A stretch of DNA of 64,000 nt, taken from contig NZ_CP037422.1 of assembly GCF_007748175.1 (NCBI RefSeq), positions 310,001 to 374,000 of the forward strand, given 5' to 3'. Every line of letters begins with the position of its first letter. Positions within the stretch are counted from its first letter, which is position 1. Source of the DNA: Gimesia aquarii. Lineage in GTDB: Bacteria; Planctomycetota; Planctomycetia; Planctomycetales; Planctomycetaceae. The translations under genes and the position numbers were made by a program. The notes under the pieces are model-generated. The model saw only the letters and a program-made list of their open reading frames with translations, ran no database searches and was not told the DNA's origin. This document shows positions 56,228 to 64,000 of the stretch, one piece after another.

Positions 56228-57838
56228 TTATTGAGTAGGTTGCTCTGCGTTCTTTTTTGACCTTAAGCCCTTAATCGCGATTTCTCGAATACGTGAGTTA
56301 TCATCCGTGATTAAAGGAATTAAGGCTTGTTTGGCTGCGGGACTTCCCAGTGTTGACAAAATTTCGGCACTGGTTCTGCGTACCAGGTCATCTGTGTCTT
56401 CCACCAATGCAGCCAGTGCAGGAATCACCTGGTCATGCAATTCCAAGATTTGTACACAACGCGCTGCCTGAATTCGTCGTTTTCTTAAAGGGTGCGCAAG
56501 AGCACGGCTGAATTCTCGTGTACATTGGGGATTTAATTTCTGTAACAGTTTGCCAACAGCAGAACAGATATGAGTATTAAACTCCTCAAAATGTTCTAAC
56601 ACATATTCTACATCAAAACTGCCAAGTTCTTGCCGGGCTGCTTCTCTTACCTCTTGCAATGGACTGTCTAGCTTCGTAATCAACAAATTGATCGCATCGG
56701 GAACATGTTGCGTGCGTAATTGACATGTGGCCCACGCCTGTTGAACCGGGTCTTCCGACTCGAGGCTTTCTAACACCATTTCGGTCACTTCTGAAGAATC
56801 AAGATTTCTCAGAATCCCAATCGCAGCTTCTTTTGCTTCAGGCGTACCATTTTGTAACATCCATTTTTGGGCTTGTTTTTTGCTAGCCACATCCAAATCG
56901 AGTAGACTGATTAACCTAATCACAGCAGGTTGCAGATTGCTTGGTATTTTCCAGAATTCCTGTTTGTCTGCTCTCAGCCAGTTTATTGTCCGAATTTGCT
57001 TGAAGTTCGTTTGTTGGAGTTCTGAAGGTCGCTCAGGTAACCAGCGCAATAAATGAGCGATAAACTCCGGATCCTCACGCTCTGAAATAGCTTCTAATGC
57101 TTTAGGATTTGGATAATTGACTTCAGTGAAATCACAAATCAACTGCATCACGCCGATGTGTTTGCTGTCTTTTAAGACCTTCTCTACAAGTCGCTTTGTT
57201 TCTGTATTGGAATGCCACAATACTTTTCTGATTGCTGAATCACTTACATTGCCCAGAATGAGTAGGCTTTCGACAATCTCTTCAGGGCGATCAAATTCCT
57301 GAAAATTTTCAGCTGCCAACAACAGAGCATTCAAATTATCCCTTCTTATATTCTGCGCATTTCTCAGAAATGAACGGGAATAGATTGAGTCTGCAGAAGT
57401 GTCTAGAAAATATTCATACAATTTGCCGACAAGTGAACGTAGTGTTTGTGTCGTCAAATCCGGTTGATGATTAATCAGACGTTTGTTCTCAAATAACGAA
57501 ACCAGTGCTGGAATCTGTCTGAAGTCATTTGTACTCCGTACAAATGACAATCCACAATACTGAAGTTCGCGATTTCCATGCAGCAAGCATTGTTTGATGG
57601 CAGCCTCTAGCGCATCTGATTGTGATTCCAGCAATTTTCGAATGTCGGGAGTAAGAGTGGCACACCGGCGAATGACCTCCACCAGTCCCCTTGTGCTTTG
57701 TTGCTCAAGCAAAGCAGCGACTGCCAACTCTCTAATCGCTTGATCTTCAACATCCAAAGCCAGAATTAAAGCATTCACAGCATGGGAATTTCTGCTTTGT
57801 GACAGTAGATCGAATGTTTTAGAAATCGAAGATGTCAT
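56228..57838 (-). CDS. HEAT-repeat protein
   Basis: A 536-residue soluble protein made of HEAT-like helical repeats, clearest near the N-terminus (ALDVEDQAIRELAVAALLEQQSTRGLVEVI) and at the C-terminus (VIPALAALVEDTDDLVRRTSAEILSTLGSPAAKQALIPLITDDNSRIREIAIKGL). Such repeats form a curved scaffold that binds other proteins. No signal peptide or catalytic motif is visible. A membrane protein gene follows 17 bases later on the same strand and is a likely partner. The function is otherwise unknown. Confidence 0.86.
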   Translation of the reverse strand: MTSSISKTFDLLSQSRNSHAVNALILALDVEDQAIRELAVAALLEQQSTRGLVEVIRRCATLTPDIRKLLESQSDALEAAIKQCLLHGNRELQYCGLSFVRSTNDFRQIPALVSLFENKRLINHQPDLTTQTLRSLVGKLYEYFLDTSADSIYSRSFLRNAQNIRRDNLNALLLAAENFQEFDRPEEIVESLLILGNVSDSAIRKVLWHSNTETKRLVEKVLKDSKHIGVMQLICDFTEVNYPNPKALEAISEREDPEFIAHLLRWLPERPSELQQTNFKQIRTINWLRADKQEFWKIPSNLQPAVIRLISLLDLDVASKKQAQKWMLQNGTPEAKEAAIGILRNLDSSEVTEMVLESLESEDPVQQAWATCQLRTQHVPDAINLLITKLDSPLQEVREAARQELGSFDVEYVLEHFEEFNTHICSAVGKLLQKLNPQCTREFSRALAHPLRKRRIQAARCVQILELHDQVIPALAALVEDTDDLVRRTSAEILSTLGSPAAKQALIPLITDDNSRIREIAIKGLRSKKNAEQPTQ

Positions 57839-58094
57839 GCTGACTTATGATTGAAACAGAGTGAGAAGATCAACAGAAATCGATTTGCTTTGTATTGGTT
57901 TTTCTTTTTTGTATGAGTATAAAACCAACAGCAGTTCTGTTATTTTCGTGACTCTTCTTTTTATCGTAAGCTGGCGTAAGGTGACTGAAGTGAGGCTGAT
58001 TTAATAGACATAATCCTTATAATCAGCACAACGCAGTACACGCAAAGAGACTCTATTGGCAGATAAAGAGTTCTGGAATCGCTGTTCTTTGGGT

Positions 58095-58931
58095 TCAATG
58101 CGTTTCTAATAAATCTCGAAGAAAACAGAACGATTCTTTAACAACATCAGGCGCAATATGGCTATGTCGACTTAATTCCACATGAATCCCTCCAGAATAA
58201 TTGATGTCCTGTAGACCAGAAATGGCATCAACAAAATCGATCTCTCCTTCACCAAAGCGTAAATGATCGTGAATTCCAACGATCATATCTTCAATGTGGA
58301 TATTGAAAATTCGATTTGCCCAGGGAGTGAGATGTTGGCTAATGGGCGTTTCGCCCATACACTGTAAATGTCCGATATCAACCGTCAAGCCAAAATAGTC
58401 ATGATCGATGAGCTTTGTTAACTCTTTAAAATCGTTCAACGTTTCGATCAACATTCCCGGTTCGGGTTCAAAAGCAAGTCTGACTTGTTTTTCGGCCGCG
58501 TACTCAATCACCTCCTGGCATCCTTCTGCCAGACGTTCTAGAGCGGCTTCACGAGAAATCTCTTCTTTAAGTTGACCTGCCCAGAAGGAGACTGCGTCAG
58601 ACTTCAAAAAAGCGGCCTGATCGATACAGCGTTTTAAAAAATCGATGCGTCTCGCACGTTCCTCAGGTGCAGCACTCAGCAAAGTGGGCTCATGCTTTGC
58701 GCGTGGATTCAATAAAAAACGGGCACCCGTCTCGATCACAGAAGAAAGTTGAAATTGTTTCAGCAGCGTTTGCATTTCCTGTAACTGCTCTGGAAGATCT
58801 GCTGCAAACGGATTGAGAGTATAATGATCGACTGTGATGGCGACAGACTCATATCCAGTCTCAGCGATCAACCGAATAGCGTCATCCCAGCGATGGAAGG
58901 CCAGGCCATTAGTATTGTATCCCAGTTTCAC
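58095..58931 (-). CDS. Sugar phosphate isomerase/epimerase (xylose isomerase-like)
   Basis: A cytoplasmic TIM-barrel protein of the xylose isomerase-like superfamily, 278 residues, without signal peptide. Typical strand motifs: GYESVAITVDHYTLNP, AFEPEPGMLIETLNDF (metal-ligand Glu), GLTVDIGHLQCMGETP (Asp and His ligands), NIHIEDMIVGIHDHLRFGEGEIDF (His and Glu), and GGIHVELSRHSHIAPD (Glu). These match the divalent-metal set of the family. Translation begins at a GTG (58931) with no strong Shine-Dalgarno. A rho-independent terminator lies only about 30 bases upstream, so expression may depend on read-through or on a very short promoter. Confidence 0.86.
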   Translation of the reverse strand: MKLGYNTNGLAFHRWDDAIRLIAETGYESVAITVDHYTLNPFAADLPEQLQEMQTLLKQFQLSSVIETGARFLLNPRAKHEPTLLSAAPEERARRIDFLKRCIDQAAFLKSDAVSFWAGQLKEEISREAALERLAEGCQEVIEYAAEKQVRLAFEPEPGMLIETLNDFKELTKLIDHDYFGLTVDIGHLQCMGETPISQHLTPWANRIFNIHIEDMIVGIHDHLRFGEGEIDFVDAISGLQDINYSGGIHVELSRHSHIAPDVVKESFCFLRDLLETH

Positions 58932-58962
58932 TTTACACTGCTTTACTCAATCAAATTTGAAG

Positions 58963-58990
58963 AAAAAAGCCCTCGTGTTATTCGAGGGCT
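58963..58990 (-). terminator. Terminator after the second DUF1080 gene
   Basis: AGCCCTCG (58968-58975) pairs perfectly with CGAGGGCT (58983-58990), 7-base loop. On the minus strand it is followed by a run of six T. It lies about 33 bases past the DUF1080 stop and 32 bases before the isomerase GTG. Confidence 0.9.
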
Positions 58991-59022
58991 CGAAAGATAG
59001 AATCAGGTAACTGCCGCTGATT

Positions 59023-59682
59023 TTAGTCCGCCAATGGTTTGACACGAATGTTTTTGTAATAAACAACACTTTTGGGGTCGTGCGCCTGTAAGGCAAATTT
59101 ACCTTTTTCTCCCAGTGAAGGATAACCGGTTGCGCCTTCGGGCTCAGTATAGTCGACCACAGTTTCTCCATTAATTTTAACAACAACGTGCCGACCTTTG
59201 ACGATAATGTGTTGCGTCCACCATTCATTATCTTTCGCGGGTGTTTTAAACAGCTTCACACGATTATAAATACTACCAGTCTTCACGCGGTCTTTGTGTG
59301 TGACATTCACTTGTGATTCATAGCCGTGTTTAGGCCAGCCTTCTTCCTGGAATTTTGTATGGAAGAAAATGCCGGAGTTACTGCCTGGTGTTGTCATCAC
59401 GTCTGCTTTGAATTCGAAGTTCTTGAACTCATCTTTTGTGAAGAGGTGTGAGCGTTTACCGGTCACTACAATTTTGCCATCTTCGACTTTCCAGGGACCA
59501 TTCTCGGCAATTTCCCAACCTGTAAGATCTTTTCCATTAAACAGGCTAATCCAACCTTCTTCCGTCTCAGGTTTATTTTCGCCGGAATGGGCAGCGCTAC
59601 TTCCCAGAATGGAGGAGAACAGGAGAGCAGCCATCACTCCCGTGAAAGCATTCAAATAACTATGATCGCGGTACATCTTCAT
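59023..59682 (-). CDS. Exported DUF1080 protein, second copy
   Basis: A 219-residue protein with a signal peptide (FTGVMAALLFSSILGSSAA). The DUF1080 domain shows EEGWISLFNGKDLTGWEI, GKIVVTGKRSHLFTKDEFKNFEFKADV, PGSNSGIFFHTKFQ, GYESQVNVTH and FALQAHDPKSVVYYKNIRVKPL, the family order. It is shorter than the copy at 42850 and closer to the core family plan. The start may be 59682 or the second ATG at 59676. It ends in a strong terminator, so the isomerase gene behind it may be expressed separately. Substrate unknown. Confidence 0.92.
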   Translation of the reverse strand: MKMYRDHSYLNAFTGVMAALLFSSILGSSAAHSGENKPETEEGWISLFNGKDLTGWEIAENGPWKVEDGKIVVTGKRSHLFTKDEFKNFEFKADVMTTPGSNSGIFFHTKFQEEGWPKHGYESQVNVTHKDRVKTGSIYNRVKLFKTPAKDNEWWTQHIIVKGRHVVVKINGETVVDYTEPEGATGYPSLGEKGKFALQAHDPKSVVYYKNIRVKPLAD

Positions 59683-59773
59683 CTTGTTGAAAACTCCTGA
59701 AATTGAGTGTGCTATTTATGTAATGTGATTTCTCTCTATATGCTACGTAGACATCACAATGTATAAAAGCAAA

Positions 59774-59811
59774 CAGGACACTTCCGTGAAAAGATTTCCG
59801 AAAGTGCCCTG
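59774..59811 (-). terminator. Likely terminator after the first vWA gene
   Basis: CAGGACACTT (59774-59783) pairs with AAGTGCCCTG (59802-59811) with one mismatch. On the minus strand it is followed by TTTGCTTTTA. It lies about 35 bases past the stop at 59847 and separates it from the DUF1080 gene. Confidence 0.6.
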
Positions 59812-59846
59812 TCATGAGTTAAGAATCTTAAGTAATTCGTCTCCCC

Positions 59847-61721
59847 TTAAAACTTGGGAACTTTGATTTCTTTTCGTTTCGAAACATAACGAGGATCGCG
59901 GAAACCATCTTTAAAGGTCATTCCAAATCCCTGACGCATCTCAAAGTTGGCCCTTTGTGCCCAGGGTGTTCCCGGATGTTCTTTCATGACCAGTTTGTAT
60001 TGGGCTTCCGCTTTCTTTAATTGCTCATCCAGTTTTTCAACACTGACTTTAGTTAGTTTGACCTGTTCAGGATCTGGTGGCAGCATTTTTTTGTCACGTC
60101 TTACATTCCAGACATTGTTTTTTTTCTCTGAAACAGGAGGCATCTTTTTGGCATGCTGATCCATGGCTAAGCAAAACTGGAAGAGACGCACACGATATGC
60201 CAGGCATTGCGCAAGTGTAAGGTCATAGGCGGCTCGCCAGCGAGACGATTTTTCCTGAGCCCGTAAAGGCTTAACTGATTCCAGAATATCAACCGATTTT
60301 TGTAATAGTCCCATCGCGCGAATGGCTTTGGGAACCTCTTTACTTCCCATTGCATAGAACTCTTTCTGTTTGACGGGATAATAGAGTTCTCTGATATTCA
60401 ACTGTTTGTCCAGATGCGGATTCATGGTCACGATCACTTTCCAGATCGCCGTACGAAACTTGCTGGCGCTGCGTGATGCATCGTATTCACGACGGGATAG
60501 CAGTAAAGGTTGATACTCTTTCATGTCCTGAAAACGAAATTGACGTGCCTGATTACTTCCAGATCCTGCCAGGGTGCCTTCTTTACCGGGTAAGACAAAG
60601 AAAATGCCGCCTGTCTCACGTGCAATTCGTACTTGTTCATAAGGGCCAAAACCGGCAGAAAAGGCGTCCCAGCGCCCGTGCAGGCCGTCGTACTGTAACG
60701 ATTCGGGAAATGCTGTTTCTGGTCCACGGTTGATCTGAATCCAAAACGGCAGGTCGTATTTGGGATCTCTCCAAATTTGGCGTGCATAAGGATAACCAAA
60801 AACTGATTCCCGCCCCAAGATATAAATCGGTGTTTTGACACGTTTAGCTCGCGTAATCACCTCTTCTACCGCAGCGCCATCATCGCCTGATTCATCAGTG
60901 ACAAGAACGATACACAGTCTGCGTTTTGTTCTATTTGCCATGACCTTATATTTGTCAATCGTGGCTGAAACCGTTTGGCACATGTTTTCCAGCCCGGATT
61001 CATCGGTGGGAATTTTAGTGATCGCTTCTTGAATTTCCTTCAAATCTGTGGTTGGCTTGGCAGTGTGAACATGCACTGCCGCACCGAAGCTGAGGATGGC
61101 TGTTTGTAATGTTTGATCACGGGAGCGAATCTTAGCATCCTGTTTGACGGCGATTCCCAACTCGCCATAGATCTTGTTAAAATTGTCGCGAATTTCTTTC
61201 TGGTCGTCTTTCATACTTCCGGATTCATCAAACAGCCAAACGACCAGAATTTTTTCTTCACGCATGATACGGATGAGCTCTTTGGAGATGCGGCTCATCG
61301 CGGTGCCGTATCCATCAACGACGGCTCCCACTTCACCGGTCACTTCACCAACGCCAAGGTCTTCACCCAAAATATCATCACCGGGTGCCGTAATCTCACC
61401 GGCACTGATCTTGATTTCAGGTTCCTTCAAGCTCTCTGACTTTTCAATCTTTTGCGAGGAGATAGCAGGGGCAGTCGAGGCACCTACATTAGTCGAAACC
61501 GTTCCCCCCGACGTGACACTCAGGTTTTCAGAAATGGTTAAATTCGTTTCCAGAACCTGTTCGAATTCTGCCTGGTCTCGTTCATCATCAAAGATCGTTT
61601 CAATCGCGACCTCGGGCTGATTATCGGTAAGTTGGTGATGGATCATCGCCATACCCAGCAGAATCACCGCGTGTACGATTAAAGATGTGAAAAAAGCTGA
61701 ATAGTCTCGCGCGTGAGCCAT
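59847..61721 (-). CDS. vWA-domain protein with TonB/TolA-like N-terminal anchor (copy 1)
   Basis: A 624-residue protein from the ATG at 61721 (AGGGGA about 8 bases upstream). Residues 7-27 form one membrane helix with Ser13-x3-His17 (SLIVH), the SxxxH motif of TonB and TolA. A flexible Ser/Thr/Gly-rich linker (about 60-140) leads to a vWA domain. Its MIDAS motif is intact: Asp165, Ser167 and Ser169 in WLFDESGSM; VLVTDESGDDG is the later metal-loop strand. A conserved region follows (GFGPYEQVRIARETGGIFF), then a C-terminal TPR-like stretch ending at EHPGTPWAQRANFE. The protein is paralogous to the gene behind it at 61922. It probably acts outside the cytoplasm. The target of the vWA domain is unknown. 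Confidence 0.9.
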   Translation of the reverse strand: MAHARDYSAFFTSLIVHAVILLGMAMIHHQLTDNQPEVAIETIFDDERDQAEFEQVLETNLTISENLSVTSGGTVSTNVGASTAPAISSQKIEKSESLKEPEIKISAGEITAPGDDILGEDLGVGEVTGEVGAVVDGYGTAMSRISKELIRIMREEKILVVWLFDESGSMKDDQKEIRDNFNKIYGELGIAVKQDAKIRSRDQTLQTAILSFGAAVHVHTAKPTTDLKEIQEAITKIPTDESGLENMCQTVSATIDKYKVMANRTKRRLCIVLVTDESGDDGAAVEEVITRAKRVKTPIYILGRESVFGYPYARQIWRDPKYDLPFWIQINRGPETAFPESLQYDGLHGRWDAFSAGFGPYEQVRIARETGGIFFVLPGKEGTLAGSGSNQARQFRFQDMKEYQPLLLSRREYDASRSASKFRTAIWKVIVTMNPHLDKQLNIRELYYPVKQKEFYAMGSKEVPKAIRAMGLLQKSVDILESVKPLRAQEKSSRWRAAYDLTLAQCLAYRVRLFQFCLAMDQHAKKMPPVSEKKNNVWNVRRDKKMLPPDPEQVKLTKVSVEKLDEQLKKAEAQYKLVMKEHPGTPWAQRANFEMRQGFGMTFKDGFRDPRYVSKRKEIKVPKF

Positions 61722-61786
61722 CAGTAATATCCCCTTGTGCCTGCTTTTTTCTTGCTGAGCGATCTTTTTTAGAATCAGCACCAGCT

Positions 61787-61817
61787 TCACATCAACAGAC
61801 AAAAAAAGTTGATGTGA
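61787..61817. repeat. 10-bp inverted repeat between the two vWA genes
   Basis: TCACATCAAC (61787-61796) and GTTGATGTGA (61808-61817) are exact reverse complements around an 11-base A-rich loop. It lies in the leader of copy 1, 66-96 bases upstream of its start. The T-run (minus strand) is in the loop, not after the stem, so it is not a normal terminator. It may be an operator or an RNA stem. Confidence 0.5.
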
Positions 61818-61921
61818 TTCTTGATAAATTGATATGAATAATGGACCCGGAGAGTGGACTCCTGATCATATTTCTTTGATTGTTAACACTTAAAGCTATA
61901 TTATAAAGACAATTCTGACGG

Positions 61922-63847
61922 TCAGATTTTGAGTGGCTGGTTCCCTTTCACTCCTCGTTTTTTGAGCGCCTCACGTCTCTTACGTTCGTCTTCAGCAAAA
62001 CGTGGGTTCTGTGTCCTGACTCGATTGCCGCTTGAGTCAAGATTTTGTTTGAATTCCTTCCAGGTCCAACCTAAAGGTGTGTTGAGTTCTTTGGCAGCCA
62101 GATAAGCCCAGGGGGTTCCAGGATGCTCATCGATGATGCCGTTCAGAAGTTCATTAGCCCGCTTAGCGAGTTTTCGTACAGAGGGACTGGAACGCACGTC
62201 TTTCGCGGCAACCAGTTGCCAGGAGTTATTTCCTTTCTTTTCGAAGGCTTTAGGATTGCTTTTCATTTCTGCCAAAACCGTATTATAGCCGAAGGTCCGC
62301 ACACGCATTGCCAATACCCGACCTAACGCCAGATCGTAATTGGCGCGCCAGCGCGGTTCAGTAATCTTTTTACGGTCATTCAATCCTTGTTCCAGCATAA
62401 CCTGTAATTCGTTTAAACCGTAATCCAGTTCTGAGACTGGCTTTTGAGCCGCCGTGATTGCCTGTCTGAGCACGTTGTCATTGTTGGCTGCGAATCTCAA
62501 AGTGGGAATTGGCAGCCTGCGTTTTGAAGCGCGGGTCGCCATCGCAGTCCGCACCAAAGATGCTTTCGCCATATTCATACGCACGCGTTTATCGTAATCA
62601 CGAATCGAAATATAATCGGGGTGATAATCTCGCATGTCAGCCGATTCAAATTTGGCACCCTTCTCCGTTGTATCCTGGGTAATAAAGAAAATGCCATTCG
62701 TTTCCGCACAGAGTCGTGTCAAACCATAGGGACCGTAGCCGGAGGAAAGCTGACGGATGTCATAAGCGCTCGTCCCCCAGAATGGCAGTTTAATCCGCTC
62801 AGGTGCGATTGTCTCTGGTCCAGTCTCCGATACAGCATCTACGAAAACACCAGGCTCAATTTCGAACTTTGTCATCACATCGCGTTGGCCAAACGGTGCG
62901 GCGTTGCCGACTACATAGCACTTAATCCCATTTCGTTTTGTTAACATAATGGCATCTTCGAGATTTTGTTCGGCGTCAGTTCCCGCTTCGTCAGTCACAA
63001 CAATGATCATCATGTTGCGACGCCCTTGCCTTTTATAGGAAAGCCAGCGTTTTGAAACCATCTGGACAGCGCCAAACACATTTTCGTCGCCTGTCATGTC
63101 CTCCTTAATTGAGCGAATCTTGGAGACCACTTCTTTCACATCACTCACGGGATCTTTTGTGATGATCTCAGTTTTGGCACCAAAGGCGGCTACCGCTGTT
63201 TTCAGCGTGTTTTCATTTTCCGCGGCTTCGAGGATTCCCAACTGTTTGTAGACATTTTCGAAGCGGTCTGCGATTTGATTGCGACGCTTGGTTACTGAAG
63301 GTGAAACATCAAACAACCAGACGACAAGTAATTTCTTCTCTTTGGCAGCGGCAGCAATTTCTAATGTCAGACGGTCGATTGCTCCTGCCACACCACCTGG
63401 GCGGTCTGTTTCACCAGTGACTTCGACGGCCGCCGTCAACTCTTCCTTGGCAGGTTGAGTCAATGCATCGTCAAAGATGGGTTCAGGGGTTTCAATTTCG
63501 TTTTCGAGTTGACTTTTCAGCGCTTCCTGCTGCTCTCGGGACGTTTCAGGAGCAGCGGCCATCGAAGGTGACAGCATTGTCGTATCACCGGCAGTTCCAA
63601 CAACGTCCTGGATGGTCGGATCGAGTTTATAAACATCAGGATTGATTTCTTCGATGGAAGAAATGATCGCGTTCTCGGAATCGAGCAACGTAATTCGTGT
63701 GATGCTCGCGAGAATGAACAAGATCACCAGATGCACGCCCAGGCTGATAAACCAGGCAGGTACTTCTTTCATGTTCAACCAGTTTCGGGATTCAACGTCT
63801 ACAATTTCCTCGACATGGACGTCCCTGGTAGGATTGACGATACTCAC
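61922..63847 (-). CDS. vWA-domain protein with TonB/TolA-like N-terminal anchor (copy 2)
   Basis: A 641-residue protein starting at GTG 63847 with AAGGAG 9 bases upstream. A cytoplasmic N-terminus of about 30 residues precedes one membrane helix with Ser35-x3-His39 (SLGVHLVILFILA), close to TolA's SxxxH helix. The region 55-160 is acidic and Pro-rich. The vWA domain has DxSxS at Asp180, Ser182 and Ser184 (WLFDVSPSV). The paralogous blocks are YGPYGLTRLCAETNGIFFITQ and the C-terminal DEHPGTPWAYLAAKEL. It is the first gene of the pair on the minus strand and lies near the window end, so further upstream genes of the operon cannot be seen. The function is not known. Confidence 0.9.
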   Translation of the reverse strand: MSIVNPTRDVHVEEIVDVESRNWLNMKEVPAWFISLGVHLVILFILASITRITLLDSENAIISSIEEINPDVYKLDPTIQDVVGTAGDTTMLSPSMAAAPETSREQQEALKSQLENEIETPEPIFDDALTQPAKEELTAAVEVTGETDRPGGVAGAIDRLTLEIAAAAKEKKLLVVWLFDVSPSVTKRRNQIADRFENVYKQLGILEAAENENTLKTAVAAFGAKTEIITKDPVSDVKEVVSKIRSIKEDMTGDENVFGAVQMVSKRWLSYKRQGRRNMMIIVVTDEAGTDAEQNLEDAIMLTKRNGIKCYVVGNAAPFGQRDVMTKFEIEPGVFVDAVSETGPETIAPERIKLPFWGTSAYDIRQLSSGYGPYGLTRLCAETNGIFFITQDTTEKGAKFESADMRDYHPDYISIRDYDKRVRMNMAKASLVRTAMATRASKRRLPIPTLRFAANNDNVLRQAITAAQKPVSELDYGLNELQVMLEQGLNDRKKITEPRWRANYDLALGRVLAMRVRTFGYNTVLAEMKSNPKAFEKKGNNSWQLVAAKDVRSSPSVRKLAKRANELLNGIIDEHPGTPWAYLAAKELNTPLGWTWKEFKQNLDSSGNRVRTQNPRFAEDERKRREALKKRGVKGNQPLKI

Positions 63848-64000
63848 GACCTGCTCCTTGGATTAGGCTGAAACAGTGACCATCTCAGCACTTACTTAAG
63901 TGTGTTAATGCCCTTGATAGTAGAAGCGATGTGAGAATGATCCATTCCCACACGAACATTAATCATCATGGATTATTATAAGAATCTTCGTCCATCAATG

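Overview
The window looks like chromosomal DNA from a planctomycete, probably of the Planctomycetaceae/Gimesia type. That placement is inferred from gene families, not from a marker gene. The families typical of this phylum are a DUF1549/DUF1553 protein with CX4CH and CxxCHHHP motifs, a DUF1501 protein, a DUF1559 pseudopilin-like protein, two DUF1080 proteins, an FGly sulfatase, a DUF1570 protein, PPC-domain proteins and paired vWA proteins. Base composition is moderately AT-rich. I saw no insertion sequence, prophage, CRISPR array, tRNA or rRNA.

Region 1-7.5 kb is housekeeping: the 5' part of enolase on the minus strand, then a tightly packed plus-strand run of psd, pssA, ribE and rsmA, followed by guaB and an overlapping secreted planctomycete protein that ends in a strong terminator. 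Region 7.5-16.8 kb holds a small unknown protein, a GT4 glycosyltransferase behind a TIM-barrel isomerase-like protein, a membrane P-loop NTPase, a DUF21/CBS membrane protein, metG and a secreted beta-propeller-like protein. Region 17-31.9 kb is mostly exported functions: a class C beta-lactamase-like serine hydrolase, a GspG-type pseudopilin, a sulfatase, divergent DUF1549 and DUF1501 genes, a PPC protein, a DUF1570 protein, an AI-2E family permease and a beta-helix protein.

Region 32-37.7 kb has an FHA-rsgA operon (minus), the RNase P RNA gene (plus), a tyrosine-rich exported protein behind a good sigma-54-type promoter match, ilvB and a small membrane protein. Region 37.7-47.7 kb has a TIM-barrel glycosidase-like protein, glutamate decarboxylase, a lipoprotein, a DUF1559 protein, a DUF1080 protein, a PhoD-like phosphoesterase lipoprotein, an SGNH hydrolase, and a BNR-propeller/MoaD-like gene pair. 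Region 47.9-58.9 kb has a TPR-redoxin fusion, a fatty acid desaturase, a planctomycete-type secreted protein, a leucine-repeat-like protein, a winged-helix SAM methyltransferase, a HEAT-repeat/membrane protein pair and a second isomerase-like protein. Region 59-63.8 kb has a second DUF1080 gene and two paralogous vWA proteins.

The strongest candidate for something undescribed is the vWA pair. Both proteins have an intact MIDAS motif, a shared domain plan and a single N-terminal membrane helix with the SxxxH motif of TonB and TolA. This suggests vWA proteins powered by an ExbB/ExbD-type proton channel. No such channel gene is inside the window; the sequence upstream of 63847, beyond the window end, is where I would look.
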